Below are positions 26,217 through 38,662 of a stretch of DNA of 42,066 nucleotides, one piece after another (position 1 is the stretch's first letter; every line of letters begins with the position of its first letter). The DNA is from Nitrososphaeraceae archaeon (GTDB lineage Archaea; Thermoproteota; Nitrososphaeria; Nitrososphaerales; Nitrososphaeraceae). A program made the position numbers and the translations under genes. The notes under the pieces were generated by a model, which worked only from the letters and a program-made list of their open reading frames with translations, did not search any database and was not told the origin of the DNA. The stretch covers positions 1 through 42,066 of the forward strand of contig JAICFW010000104.1 of the NCBI GenBank assembly GCA_025923455.1, in the 5' to 3' direction.

Positions 26217-28019
26217 TCAATTTTCATTTTCCCTTAACTTGTCTATCTTCATTTTAATAAGATCAAAGCCTTGTTGCCAAAACGAGGCTTTAGTGATATC
26301 AAATCCAGAATCCTTGAGCAATACTTCTGGTTTTTCAGATCCTCCTGCAGACAATATCTTGATGTACTTTGAAATAAAGGAGTTGCCTTCTTCTCTAAAC
26401 TGCTGATACAACGACAGCACAAGCAAGTTTCCAAACGAATATGCATAACAATAGAAAGGCGTGTGATAAAAATGTGGGATATAAAGCCATTCCCATTTAA
26501 AATCTTCCGAGATACGTATTGAGTCTCCAAATTGGGTCCTCAAGTTTTTCATATACAGATCCGAGATATTATCAATAGTAACACCCTTCTCTACAATTTG
26601 ATTATGTGCCTCTATTTCAAAAATAGTAAAAAATGCCTGTCGCATTACTGTCGCATAAATATCATCAATTTGTTCTGCCAAGAAAATCTTTTTCTTTTGC
26701 CTATTAAGCTTTGTGTAAATTTCTTCATTGAGAAGCATCTCTCCAAAAACTGATGCAGTTTCTGCCAATGGAAGAGGAGCGTGAGATACCAAAATTGGTT
26801 TTTCGGATGCGAACATGCTATGTATTGCATGTCCAAATTCATGAGCCATTGTTGAAACGTCTCTCATCATTCCATCAAAATTTAAAAGCACATACGGAGT
26901 CCTTTTTGGAGCAACAGTATAACAAAACGCACCTCCTGTTTTTCCATTCCTTATTTCAGAATCTATATGATTTTCTTCAAACAGACGCTCTGTGTACTGC
27001 CCAAATCTTGGCTCAAATTTATGAAAAGTATCCAACACCAATCTTGTAGCATTCTTAAATGTAATTCTAGGAATGTTCTTACTAGAAATAGGAGCATAAA
27101 GATCATAACGTCTTAATTTCCTCATGCCGATCAACCTTGCTTTTTCAATAAAATAATCATGAAACAAGTGAGCATTTTCTTTACAGACTGATAAGAGAGT
27201 CTCTACAGTAGTATCATCTATGTTATTATAAATATTTCTAACTGAAATAGGGGATTTAAATCCTCTAATAGAAACATTTTCATCTTTCCATTGAGTAACC
27301 AGATTTTGGTAGATTTCTCCGAGAATCCCACTATTTTTTTCATACGTATTGAATAGCGCCTTGTATGCAGATTCCCTTTCATATGCTTTTGAGCTCCGTA
27401 CCAATGAAAGCAGTTTTTCTTTATTCTTGAATATTCTAATTCTCTTGGTTTTTCCATACTTTTTTACAACAGTAAATTCAAAATTGTTGGTCATTCTATC
27501 ATATATTTTTTCTAAGGCGCCTGGACCGGTCACCTCCAGTGTGTTGATAATTTTTTCTTCTGACTCATTAAGTGAATATTTTGCAACCAACCTTTTGTGT
27601 TGTAAATATTCCCTATATACTGACGGTAGACTGTCAATTAGTCTTTGAGCGTTAGTATTGTCTAGTGTTTTCTTGAACCATAAATCAAAAAATAGTACTT
27701 GGTTACTAATTTGAGAACTCAATTTTTCAGTTTCAAGAACTAGAGCCGCGGCCTCGTTCGATGAAGTATCAGCGGCGTATTTTAGCTGGGCAAAACTATT
27801 CACTGTGCTAATAGCTTCCGTAATATTCTCAAGCTTATGAACCAATCCTTTAAAACTCGAGGCGTCAAGATTTGATTTTAGAATTTTTCGATTAGCTTCA
27901 AATTCGCTCACTTCTTTTTTGATATCATTAACCAAATTTGCAAGTGTACTTGTTGACCTATCATCCACTAAATCACAGAGATCCCATTTTCCTAGTTTAA
28001 TATTTGAATAATTTAACAT
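26217..28019 (-). CDS. pepF: Oligoendopeptidase F (M3 family metallopeptidase)
   Basis: 600 aa; MAHEFGHAIHSMFA (HExxH-type zinc site), ETASVFGEMLLNEEI. Confidence 0.95.
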   Translation of the reverse strand: MLNYSNIKLGKWDLCDLVDDRSTSTLANLVNDIKKEVSEFEANRKILKSNLDASSFKGLVHKLENITEAISTVNSFAQLKYAADTSSNEAAALVLETEKLSSQISNQVLFFDLWFKKTLDNTNAQRLIDSLPSVYREYLQHKRLVAKYSLNESEEKIINTLEVTGPGALEKIYDRMTNNFEFTVVKKYGKTKRIRIFKNKEKLLSLVRSSKAYERESAYKALFNTYEKNSGILGEIYQNLVTQWKDENVSIRGFKSPISVRNIYNNIDDTTVETLLSVCKENAHLFHDYFIEKARLIGMRKLRRYDLYAPISSKNIPRITFKNATRLVLDTFHKFEPRFGQYTERLFEENHIDSEIRNGKTGGAFCYTVAPKRTPYVLLNFDGMMRDVSTMAHEFGHAIHSMFASEKPILVSHAPLPLAETASVFGEMLLNEEIYTKLNRQKKKIFLAEQIDDIYATVMRQAFFTIFEIEAHNQIVEKGVTIDNISDLYMKNLRTQFGDSIRISEDFKWEWLYIPHFYHTPFYCYAYSFGNLLVLSLYQQFREEGNSFISKYIKILSAGGSEKPEVLLKDSGFDITKASFWQQGFDLIKMKIDKLRENEN

Positions 28020-28315
28020 TATTTCTTTTCATCATTAATTTGTAACTCGTCTTTAATATTTTACTGATCGTGCATACATTGTGTTGTACAATCCGCATAA
28101 AGACATGAGTATTTAGCAATATAGTCAACATGGTTAGTTTGGAATATAGTTAAATATCACGAATGCGATATATACGACGCCGTAATGGTTTTCAACATAG
28201 GCATAACGGTGAAGGCTGACAATACTCAGTGATTGAGGTGCTATCTGAACACCAAAACTGATTAAAAAATGCCAACCTTTCTATGTTGAATGATTTTGGG
28301 TTTATAACTTGAAAG

Positions 28316-29386
28316 TCATGTATGTTTCAGGTATTCTTTTTTCATCTCTTCGACCCAGGCGTTTTTCTTTGAATATAACCTCTTTGTCGGCCGTTTTTTG
28401 CATTCCGATAAGACATAAGCTCCTATTATTGGAAAGCAAATTGAAGAATCTCCATAAACTATTACATTGTTTCTGTGAGAGGTTTTTATCTTGCCCCAGC
28501 TTTTTCCTTCCTGTATAGTTGCCCCAGATAAACCACCTGTATCAGGTCGCGCATCAGTGATTTGTATTACATAATCATGTCCCCCGTCCTTTAACTTCAA
28601 GATTTGATATAGTGCAGGTCCTGTCTGTTGGAAGAAATTTTTTGGAACTCCTCCGCCTAATTCTATACCACCAGAAGCTTTACTCTTCCAGAGTATAGCG
28701 GTCGATTCAGCTATATCCATCATAACATTCGGAAATCTAGTAACGTCTTCAAATAGTAATGGTAACATATTAAGCCCTATAGAAGAATCACTTATTGCAG
28801 GGATGAAGACTGGTACATCATTCTTGTATGCCGCGGCGAGAAATGATTTTTCTGGGTTTGTTGAATTTTCGTAAGTTGCTTTACCAAGACTATGTGACAT
28901 ATCTGCTGTAGAATACGATACAGAATGGCTCTTTCCTATTTTCTTTATTTCTCTCTGAACAATAATGTCTTGTGCCTGTAAAGTACCTATTTCTTTTATA
29001 TACACATCATAAATTCGTACTATTTGCTTCGAAAAAAGTACATCATCATCAACCTGAAAATGACCCTGCCTTACGGGTAAATCATAAGCAAAATGTAAGT
29101 CATGATAAACGTTGGCCCCAGTCGTAACTATCCAATCAATAAATCCATTTTCAATAAGTGTCTTGATTGTATTGCCCATTCCTATTGGGGTCATCGCTCC
29201 TGCGAGAGTTAAGCAGATGCTACTTCCGCTATCAATCATTTGTTTCATTATATTTGCTGCTTCGAAAAGTCGTCTTGCGTTATAACCTGTTGATCCGAAA
29301 AAATCAACCAACTGTGATATGGTCATATTCTTTGAAATGAGTGGAGGTTCTATTTTCTTGCCGGTAAACGAATGTGCGTCGTTCAT
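28316..29386 (-). CDS. dys: Deoxyhypusine synthase
   Basis: 356 aa; CLTLAGAMTPIGMGNTIKTLIENGFIDWIVTTGANVYHDLHFA, GGGVPKNFFQQTGP, ATIQEGKSWGKI. Confidence 0.95.
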   Translation of the reverse strand: MNDAHSFTGKKIEPPLISKNMTISQLVDFFGSTGYNARRLFEAANIMKQMIDSGSSICLTLAGAMTPIGMGNTIKTLIENGFIDWIVTTGANVYHDLHFAYDLPVRQGHFQVDDDVLFSKQIVRIYDVYIKEIGTLQAQDIIVQREIKKIGKSHSVSYSTADMSHSLGKATYENSTNPEKSFLAAAYKNDVPVFIPAISDSSIGLNMLPLLFEDVTRFPNVMMDIAESTAILWKSKASGGIELGGGVPKNFFQQTGPALYQILKLKDGGHDYVIQITDARPDTGGLSGATIQEGKSWGKIKTSHRNNVIVYGDSSICFPIIGAYVLSECKKRPTKRLYSKKNAWVEEMKKEYLKHT

Positions 29387-29450
29387 CTATTAGCATGCAG
29401 AAAAGGTATTAAAAATTTTATCTGAAGGATTGTTTGTATTATTGTAGAAT

Positions 29451-30083
29451 TTATCGTCTTGTAGAATTTATGATATTCTCTTTGCCCGTGTTTATCGGTG
29501 GCCTTAAGAGACTAGTACCATAGTCGTTTGCCACTCTCTTTTCTTCATATGAGCTGCATTCTATGCATTTTACACCGTTGTTAACCTTAACCGTATCACC
29601 ACCACAGTTCAGACATAATGAATACAATAAACCAAAATTGGTTTCATCTACCGTGAGATGAATCGAAGAGTTCATCAGACTGGTAATCTGACCCCGGATA
29701 ATATCGCCAAACCTATAAATCGATTTAGGTTTCCTATTATATCGATCTCGATTCCATCCACCCTTATTTCCCATTCTCGCCGAGGCAATGGCAGATAATC
29801 CTGAGTTGTACGGTTTGTTGTTAACGGAAAATAACTTGACGGATATCATAGGTCCGAACAACATTTCCACAAATCCCATTACGACATCGCCTATTTTGGG
29901 TAAATCTTGAGGGTTAATTGGATTAATTTTGATAGTTCTTCTCTTAAAATCATATTCCTTTTTTCCTAATACAGTTGATCTGATAGTACCATCAAGGGTG
30001 AAAGTATTATTCCCGGCCTGAAATTCTTCAATTTCTGCTATATATTCACCGGGAAAGACCATTTCAGATGTCTTTTTATTCAT
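29451..30083 (-). CDS. csl4: Exosome complex RNA-binding subunit Csl4
   Basis: 210 aa; VFPGEYIAEIEEF, IGDVVMGFVE, S1-like FGDIIRGQITSL and CLNCGGDTVKVNNGVKCIECS zinc ribbon. Confidence 0.9.
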   Translation of the reverse strand: MNKKTSEMVFPGEYIAEIEEFQAGNNTFTLDGTIRSTVLGKKEYDFKRRTIKINPINPQDLPKIGDVVMGFVEMLFGPMISVKLFSVNNKPYNSGLSAIASARMGNKGGWNRDRYNRKPKSIYRFGDIIRGQITSLMNSSIHLTVDETNFGLLYSLCLNCGGDTVKVNNGVKCIECSSYEEKRVANDYGTSLLRPPINTGKENIINSTRR

Positions 30084-30170
30084 GTTAGGTACTTGACAGC
30101 AAGATGTAGTTATAATTGTTACATGACAATCTATTTGCTTTATTGAAAAATCAATCTTTGATATTATCTT

Positions 30171-30542
30171 CTATCCTTTGCTGAAACCAAATGCAAATCC
30201 CGCAGCAAAACCTCCGGTCAATGGAATACCAGAATTTGATATGGCATCCAGGATTTGATCACTTATACCGGGCAACAATGGAGCACTAAGATTAAACCCA
30301 CTAAAATTAGTCATAGCGTTTCCCAAAGCAGCTTCTAACTTTGACCAATCAAGTGTAACAAGTCCATTGTATTGCAGATAATACAAGATACCGACCAATA
30401 ATCCAGCGACAATTATGATTATTTTTAATATTTTCTTTATGGCATAGCCCATAAGGAAGCCCAAGAATCCCCCGATTCCTACCGAGGTTGCTAGTCCTCC
30501 TATTCCAATAGAGGTAGCTAATGAGCTCAAATCTAGAAACAT
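30171..30542 (-). CDS. FUN14 family membrane protein
   Basis: 123 aa; GIGGFLGFLMGYAIKKILKIIIIVAGLLVGILYYLQYNGLVTLDWSKLE and terminal GFAAGFAFGFSKG. Confidence 0.88.
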   Translation of the reverse strand: MFLDLSSLATSIGIGGLATSVGIGGFLGFLMGYAIKKILKIIIIVAGLLVGILYYLQYNGLVTLDWSKLEAALGNAMTNFSGFNLSAPLLPGISDQILDAISNSGIPLTGGFAAGFAFGFSKG

Positions 30543-30772
30543 CTTTACGAATTATCCCAGATTCATGAATATATGCAATATAGACATTTTTAATGGGATC
30601 TTTTGACTGGATATTGTTATAGATGTTTTAGTGCAAACATAATCGCATGAATATCTTGGATTATATTTACTTGGTAGTTATTCAAGGAAAAAATGTGAGA
30701 ACCAATTGTTTAATGAAATAAAGGAATTGATGAATCAAACAATCTATTAAGAACCTTCTTTTATTTCTAATT

Positions 30773-31495
30773 GTGAAATTCATAGAGTGGTTTCCTTTCT
30801 ATCAACAGATCAGGAATGAATTTGGATATAGCACAGAAAAAGATCAAAAGGCAGCCGAAATGCTGAGTCAAATGATAAAGAGAAAAGCGTTACAGTTGTC
30901 CAAGCTCCAAAAGAAAATAGAAGGAAAGCAAGTACTTGTAATCGGGGCGGGCCCCAGCCTAGACAAGAATATCGAGTTTATCAAGAAGAATAAAACATAC
31001 ACAAAAATAGCTTCCAATGGTGTGGTCGAGATTTTGTTGAATAAGAAAATCAAGCCAGACATAGTGGTGTCCGATCTTGATGGAAATCCAAAATACCTTA
31101 GGATGGCTGAAAAAATGGGAGCAATAATGGTAATCCATGCACATGGCGATAATATGGAAAATTTAGAAAAACATGTTCCTAAATTTGGAAAAGTAATAGG
31201 AACGACTCAAGTAATGCCGGCTGACAATGTATATAATTTTGGAGGATTTACTGACGGGGATAGAAGTGTCTTTTTGGCCGAAGAAATGAAGGCAAAGAGC
31301 ATTACTTTGGTGGGTATGGACTTTGACAACGCCCCAAGAAAATTCTCAAGCGATAAAGACATGGAAATAGACATGGACCTTAAGCGAAGAAAGTTAAAGT
31401 TTGCAAAAAGATTGCTTGAAATGCTAGCCAAACAATCTAGATCCAAATTGGTTAACAAGTCGGCTACGACAATAAAAGGTATCAAATCTCTATGA
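30773..31495 (+). CDS. mptE: MptE-like 6-hydroxymethylpterin diphosphokinase
   Basis: 240 aa; VLVIGAGPSLDKNIEFIKKN, KPDIVVSDLDGNP, MVIHAHGDN, FGGFTDGDRSVFLAEEM. GTG/TTG-type start. Confidence 0.88.
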   Translation: MKFIEWFPFYQQIRNEFGYSTEKDQKAAEMLSQMIKRKALQLSKLQKKIEGKQVLVIGAGPSLDKNIEFIKKNKTYTKIASNGVVEILLNKKIKPDIVVSDLDGNPKYLRMAEKMGAIMVIHAHGDNMENLEKHVPKFGKVIGTTQVMPADNVYNFGGFTDGDRSVFLAEEMKAKSITLVGMDFDNAPRKFSSDKDMEIDMDLKRRKLKFAKRLLEMLAKQSRSKLVNKSATTIKGIKSL

Positions 31496-31580
31496 AATCT
31501 TTTGACTTCTCAAAGTTATGTAAATAAGAGCTCTGTTCGCTTGAAAATAATGTGAAAAACTATTATATGTTTTTGATATA

Positions 31581-32261
31581 TTGAAACCTGTCATGTCCAG
31601 CTTTTCAGAAGATGATATTCGTCGCGCAGCAGAAGTGCGTGAATGGTTAGTCAAGGAAGTTACCAATAAAAAAGAGGAACTCGATAAACTCCGTAATACC
31701 CTATCAATAGTTGATTCTTTGTTAAAAAAAACTAGCTTCATAAGCGCATTGAATTTGGAATCTCCAGCTTCAAATTTAAAGAATAAAAGTACACAGCAAT
31801 ACCAGCCCCTTCAGGAAGAAGAAGACACTACTCATCAAAAACCCAAAATAAATTCAGTTATGAAATCTCCAAGTGATGAGTACAGAAAAGACGAAACTCA
31901 AGATGTAGAGATTAGACCCTTGAAGCGTGCAAAAGATAATCTCTTAATTTCAAATGCAGAATATACTCCTACCTATGTAAGAATAACTTTGGTAGGTGAT
32001 ATCAATTTGAATATTAATACTCCTCCCTTCAAGACTTTTTTCTTGAACCGTATACTAGACGGAATGAGGATGAAAGACAGAGAAAAGGTTCAAAAAGGTG
32101 AACTAATTGAATCTGAAATCATTGAATATAAAGTAGATAATGAAGAAAATGGGAAGATCAATAGTATTATGATTTCAAATTATGGAGAAAGAGAACGGCT
32201 AAACGAGATTTTTAATACAGCAACGTGGGTATTTACAAGAATGTTAGAAAAAGGAAATTAA
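31581..32261 (+). CDS. Hypothetical protein with N-terminal coiled coil, 7 bp upstream of guaA
   Basis: 226 aa; charged N-terminal helix, variable linker, compact C-terminal domain (PTYVRITLVGDINLNINTPPFKTFFLNRILDGM). Confidence 0.7.
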   Translation: MKPVMSSFSEDDIRRAAEVREWLVKEVTNKKEELDKLRNTLSIVDSLLKKTSFISALNLESPASNLKNKSTQQYQPLQEEEDTTHQKPKINSVMKSPSDEYRKDETQDVEIRPLKRAKDNLLISNAEYTPTYVRITLVGDINLNINTPPFKTFFLNRILDGMRMKDREKVQKGELIESEIIEYKVDNEENGKINSIMISNYGERERLNEIFNTATWVFTRMLEKGN

Positions 32262-32268
32262 CGCGCTT

Positions 32269-33801
32269 ATGGATAAAATTGTAGTACTAGATTTTGGATC
32301 GCAATATAGCCATCTGATCTGTAGACGAATTCGCGAATCTAATGTTTATTGTGAACTGTTGCCCTATAATTCACCAATAGGCTTGATTAGAAATTTACAG
32401 CCAAAGGGAATAGTACTGTCTGGAGGTCCTTCAAGCGTATATTTCGAAGATTCTCCAAAACCGGACAATAAAATTTTTGAGATGGGAATACCTATCCTGG
32501 GAATTTGCTATGGCCACCAGTTGATTGTCAATGAATTTGATGGAAAAATAAAAAGATTTGATAATCGGGAGTATGGTTTCGCCGATTTGGAAATTGATGA
32601 TAATTCGGATTTGTTCAAAGGAGTAAATAAGAAAATAAGATGTTGGATGAGCCATGCTGATGCAGCTGAAGCAATTCCAAATGATTTTAATATATTGGCA
32701 CACACGAATAATTCTCATTCTGCTGCAATAGCAAATCGAAATAGAAGATTTTATGGTATCCAGTTCCATCCAGAAGTATCACACACTGAAGAGGGAAATA
32801 GAATTTTAAGAAATTTCTCCCACATTATTAGCAATGCAAAACCGGATTGGACGATGGAAGGTTTTGTTGACTTTTCTATAAAAGATATCAGAGGCAAAGT
32901 CCAAGATGACAGGGTACTGTGCGCTATAAGTGGCGGAATTGACTCTACGACTCTAGCTGTTCTACTAAACAAGGCAATAACTAAAAATCTAACTTGTGTC
33001 TTCGTCAATAATGGATTATTGCGGTTAAATGAAGAATCGTTGGTACCTGAATTAATACACAAACATCTTGGTATTAACACGATTACAATTGACGCGGAAG
33101 AACGATTCTTATCAAGATTAAAAGGCATTGGTGATCCTGAACAAAAGCGAAAGATCATTGGAGAGGAATTTGCCAAAGTATTTTCGGAAGTAACAAAAGA
33201 TTCCGGACCATTTCAATGGCTTGCCCAAGGAACTTTGTATCCAGACGTCATAGAAAGTGGCTTCTCCAAGGGACCGGCTGCTGTAATTAAGACGCATCAT
33301 AATGTCGGAGGTTTACCAGCTTGGCTAAATTTGAAAGTCCTAGAACCCTTCAGAAGTTTGTACAAGGACGAAGTAAGAAAAATAGCTATCTTGTTGGATA
33401 TACCAAATGAATTCATTAAGAGACATCCATTTCCTGGTCCGGGATTGGCAGTGAGAATTATTGGGGAAGTCACCGATGATAAAATTAGAATTGTAAGACA
33501 TGCTAGCAGTATTGTTGAAAATGAATTAATGATTTCAGGCTGGTATGATAAGGTATGGCAAGCATATGCCGCCGTTGGGGATGATCTTGCGGTTGGTGTA
33601 CTTGGAGATGAAAGAGTATATGGCCATATAGTAACCGTTAGAATAGTTGAATCATTGGATGCCATGACAGCAGATTGGTCTAGAATACCATATGATTTGA
33701 TCTCTAAAATTAGCAACAGGATAACCAATGAAGTTAATGGAGTTACTTGGGTTACTTATTCAGTATCAAGCAAGCCTCCCGCTACCATAGAACCGCAATA
33801 A
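32269..33801 (+). CDS. guaA: GMP synthase (glutamine-hydrolysing), single chain
   Basis: 510 aa; GILGICYGHQL GATase Cys, FHPEVSHTEEG, AISGGIDSTTLAVLL PP-loop, RHPFPGPGLAVRIIGEVT, SSKPPATIEPQ. Confidence 0.97.
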   Translation: MDKIVVLDFGSQYSHLICRRIRESNVYCELLPYNSPIGLIRNLQPKGIVLSGGPSSVYFEDSPKPDNKIFEMGIPILGICYGHQLIVNEFDGKIKRFDNREYGFADLEIDDNSDLFKGVNKKIRCWMSHADAAEAIPNDFNILAHTNNSHSAAIANRNRRFYGIQFHPEVSHTEEGNRILRNFSHIISNAKPDWTMEGFVDFSIKDIRGKVQDDRVLCAISGGIDSTTLAVLLNKAITKNLTCVFVNNGLLRLNEESLVPELIHKHLGINTITIDAEERFLSRLKGIGDPEQKRKIIGEEFAKVFSEVTKDSGPFQWLAQGTLYPDVIESGFSKGPAAVIKTHHNVGGLPAWLNLKVLEPFRSLYKDEVRKIAILLDIPNEFIKRHPFPGPGLAVRIIGEVTDDKIRIVRHASSIVENELMISGWYDKVWQAYAAVGDDLAVGVLGDERVYGHIVTVRIVESLDAMTADWSRIPYDLISKISNRITNEVNGVTWVTYSVSSKPPATIEPQ

Positions 33802-33805
33802 ATTA

Positions 33806-34843
33806 TTAAAAGCCTTTTTGAGCAAAATTTACTGCCTCTTCTATTGTTGGAGGTTCAAATTCACTTCTTCCAACATATAATGATGCATATGCATTTGAAA
33901 ACAATAATCTTTCGTTGGCATCAAGATGTGCTAAATATCCCACAAGATCGGCGGCATCCCAACAGTCCCCAGATCCAGTTAGCTTCTTAGGAACTACATG
34001 GAATGATTTAGCAAATTGTATATCCTTTCCATCAGACCATGCTCCACCGATCCTTGTGTGAAGATCGATCTCAAGTCCAAATTCGGACGATAACAATTTT
34101 ACAGCTTGCTTGACATTGCTAATATCATATAAATTAAGAGACAGTTCAGAATGGAGGTTACACGCCCTTAAGAGGGAAGTACATTCGTTTTCATTAATAC
34201 TTAGAACGTCTATTGTATTATTCAAACTCTTCAACATATCTCTAAATTCTTCTTTTCTTGTTTCTATATCAGCAGGATCCAAGAAATGGAAGGCGTTTGG
34301 AGAATTAGTAAATAGATATTTAGCTAAATCAGTCCCACTAAGGTTACTAGCCCAATTTGTTAGGACAACGCCTTTAGCAGAATTTATTGCTTCTAAATCG
34401 GTTTGAGCACTAATCATTTCAGGACCAAAATTCTTATTGTCTCCTACATCGCTAATCATTACATTAGCATTTGTTTCCTCATCTTCATGAAACTCGAATG
34501 ATGTCGTAGACCCGTGTTTACCATTTTTGATTTGCAATTTGACATCCTCTCCAAACTTTGAGAAGATAGCGCGGAGTATGGATGTTCCAATATTGTCTGC
34601 AATTGTAAACAATGTAACAGATAATCCCATTGTTGCTAGACAGTAAGCGACATTAACGGCATTGCCTCCCTTAATGTCAAATGTATTTACTCCCCTGATG
34701 CTTCCGCCTCCGATTGTAGTTTTGCTGGTTATAGTTCTAAACAGCTCATCTTTGGAATTTATCTTTATGATTCTATCTAAAAAAAAATCAGGAAGTACAA
34801 CAATATTACCGCGAAAATCAAACTCACTTAATTTTTCAAACAT
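33806..34843 (-). CDS. PfkB-family carbohydrate/nucleoside kinase
   Basis: 345 aa; DIKGGNAVNVAYCLATMGL, DVLSINENECTSLL, KKLTGSGDCWDAADLVGYL. Confidence 0.9.
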   Translation of the reverse strand: MFEKLSEFDFRGNIVVLPDFFLDRIIKINSKDELFRTITSKTTIGGGSIRGVNTFDIKGGNAVNVAYCLATMGLSVTLFTIADNIGTSILRAIFSKFGEDVKLQIKNGKHGSTTSFEFHEDEETNANVMISDVGDNKNFGPEMISAQTDLEAINSAKGVVLTNWASNLSGTDLAKYLFTNSPNAFHFLDPADIETRKEEFRDMLKSLNNTIDVLSINENECTSLLRACNLHSELSLNLYDISNVKQAVKLLSSEFGLEIDLHTRIGGAWSDGKDIQFAKSFHVVPKKLTGSGDCWDAADLVGYLAHLDANERLLFSNAYASLYVGRSEFEPPTIEEAVNFAQKGF

Positions 34844-34956
34844 TATTAGTATGCTTTATGTGTATATTTTTATTAAAACGTTCTAATTTTCGGAGATGGA
34901 AAGATAAGCTAAAAATTGATTCGTAAAAATTCGATAGGAAGCTGATAATGAAATTA

Positions 34957-36660
<1,704 letters not shown>

Positions 36661-36703
36661 ATTACATATCCCTTAGTAGAATACCATAGATTTCATCATG
36701 CCT

Positions 36704-36712
36704 CTTTTATAG
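36704..36712 (-). promoter_or_regulatory. Candidate TATA box of the thermosome gene
   Basis: Minus strand CTATAAAAG, about 44 nt upstream of the ATG at 36660. Confidence 0.5.
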
Positions 36713-36987
36713 TTTTAGAAAGACTAAATTCAACAACCATTATGCATAAGGGAAGTGAAACTTCAAGATGACTTGAAATATAAAGATCTTGGTTGATATT
36801 TTTGCCATGATGTAGACTTAGGTGAATTATTGTATTACAACAACTAGTACCTGTCTTCATATCATATTGACATTTCTCCTGACACTCCTATTCTAAAATA
36901 TGCGATAATACTATTTTATCAAATTCATGTTTAAATAAATGAGCATTCATATTGCCTCTAATAATAAATCTGTCGAGGTAGAAATTA

Positions 36988-37875
36988 TTGATTCCACAAG
37001 TGACTGTCTCTGATCGGCTTAAAAATTATTATGAGTTGACAAAGCCCAAAATTTGGTATCTTTTAGTTTTTACCGCATTCGGAGCAGCGATAACAGCCTC
37101 ATATTCTACTGACAATTTTCTAACTCCGATTCAATGGATCTTTCTTCTTGTAGGTATAATTACCGGATCAGCAGCGGCAGATGCTTTGACTGGATATAAT
37201 GATCGCGATATAGATGCTATTATGGATAGGACTAAGGCTCGTCCTATTCCGTCGGGAAGAATTACTCCTAGAAATGCGCTTATTTTTGGTTTACTTTTGG
37301 CAGCTATCTCGCTTTTTTGCGCTTGGTCAATAAATTATCTCACCCTCGGGTTAATGGCATTTGGTCTCTTCGACAATATTATAGTTTACAGTAAGTGGTT
37401 GAAGAGAAAGAGTCAAACCAATATTATCCTAGGAGGATTTTCTGGGGCGGTTCCAGCATTGATTGGATATGTAGCAGTTACAACTGAAAATATAGAAATA
37501 GGACTAGCGATGGCTGCGTTAGTTTTCTTTTGGATTCCAACACACATTTGGAGCTTGGCATTGCATGTAAAAAATGATTATACAAAAGCTGGGGTGCCGA
37601 TGCTCCCCGTGGTTGCCGGAGAAAAAAGATCTGTCCAGGTGATTGCAGGTACAACTCTTCTAATGGTGGTAATCAGCTTGATACCTTACTTCCTAAATCA
37701 ATTTGGGATGATTTACTTTGTCACAGCCATCTTCGGTGGAATTGTCATGATAGTTACCTCATTATGGCTGTTGGCTAGACCCAGTGAGAAAGCTTCATGG
37801 TTCCTTTTTAAAATTTCAAGTCCCTATTTAACGGCGCTCTTTGTTGCATTTATGGTTGATGCAATATTTCATTAA
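36988..37875 (+). CDS. ctaB: Protoheme IX farnesyltransferase
   Basis: 295 aa UbiA family; TGYNDRDIDAIMDRTKARPIPSGRITPRNAL, YSKWLKRKSQTNIILGGFSGAVPALIGY; multiple TMs. TTG start. Confidence 0.96.
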   Translation: MIPQVTVSDRLKNYYELTKPKIWYLLVFTAFGAAITASYSTDNFLTPIQWIFLLVGIITGSAAADALTGYNDRDIDAIMDRTKARPIPSGRITPRNALIFGLLLAAISLFCAWSINYLTLGLMAFGLFDNIIVYSKWLKRKSQTNIILGGFSGAVPALIGYVAVTTENIEIGLAMAALVFFWIPTHIWSLALHVKNDYTKAGVPMLPVVAGEKRSVQVIAGTTLLMVVISLIPYFLNQFGMIYFVTAIFGGIVMIVTSLWLLARPSEKASWFLFKISSPYLTALFVAFMVDAIFH

Positions 37876-38555
37876 ACATAGTTTTCACATTCATACAGAA
37901 CTCTTGAAATCACCACATGTGACTCCAAGCTAAATGGACTTATCGAGTATATCGCATCGCATGCTCGAGACACTGTTTCTGAAAAGTTCCCTCGTTGGAA
38001 CCCCCCAATCACAAAGCAATAATGTTTTGTAGTATCATTTGCGTTATTTTGAAGAATATCACTTATTTTACTTTGTGTTCCTTTCACAGAGAATCCGATA
38101 ATCAGGTCTGGTCTAACAATTTTCTCGATTAAATCTTTAAAATTTACATTCTCCTGAAATTCAATTAGATTTGGTGAATTCTTATTTTTCTGTTTGTTAA
38201 ATATTCCAATCATCAATCCTTCAAATCTATAGTAGTTTTTGGGTATTCTTAGATCTTGACTTATTGTTACCAAGTTATTATCGAATGTTGATACATAAAC
38301 TTGTAATTTCTTCTGCTTAAATAGTGGAGTTGAGAGAGCTTCTACGAGATCAAAATGGACTATGTCAGGTCTGCCACGTTTCCACCATTGATCAATATTT
38401 TTTTCAACCATTGCCTTATGATGATAACTAATGTCCAAGAAAATTTCATTTACGCCCCTTCCCGTTCTTTTAGAATGATTCTTTACTGAGGGATGATTTC
38501 TGAGAATCTGAGGTACTAATTCCATTGCCGCTTCAGCAATTACGAGTGAATACAA
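37872..38555 (-). CDS. nep1: Nep1/Emg1-like rRNA pseudouridine N1-methyltransferase
   Basis: 227 aa; VIAEAAMELVP, EIFLDISYHH, RPDIVHFDLVEALSTPL, YCFVIGGFQRGNFS, SLESHVVISRVLYECE; 4-bp convergent overlap with ctaB. Confidence 0.94.
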   Translation of the reverse strand: MYSLVIAEAAMELVPQILRNHPSVKNHSKRTGRGVNEIFLDISYHHKAMVEKNIDQWWKRGRPDIVHFDLVEALSTPLFKQKKLQVYVSTFDNNLVTISQDLRIPKNYYRFEGLMIGIFNKQKNKNSPNLIEFQENVNFKDLIEKIVRPDLIIGFSVKGTQSKISDILQNNANDTTKHYCFVIGGFQRGNFSETVSRACDAIYSISPFSLESHVVISRVLYECENYV

Positions 38556-38662
38556 TCAAATTAACATATAATGATTTGACAATATTACATTTATTTCATA
38601 GCATTTTAATACGTTGGATAATAAAATACCGGATAACTTTCCCCAATGTGTGAGTTGAACTT

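Noticed and set aside
28225-28265. Possible C/D-box sRNA (AGTGATTG...CTGA...CTGA) in the pepF/dys intergenic region
   Set aside because: C box imperfect, no convincing C' box, and no guide target assessed; insufficient support.
32431-33728. Several minus-strand ORFs across guaA
   Set aside because: Antisense shadows of a clearly identified GMP synthase.
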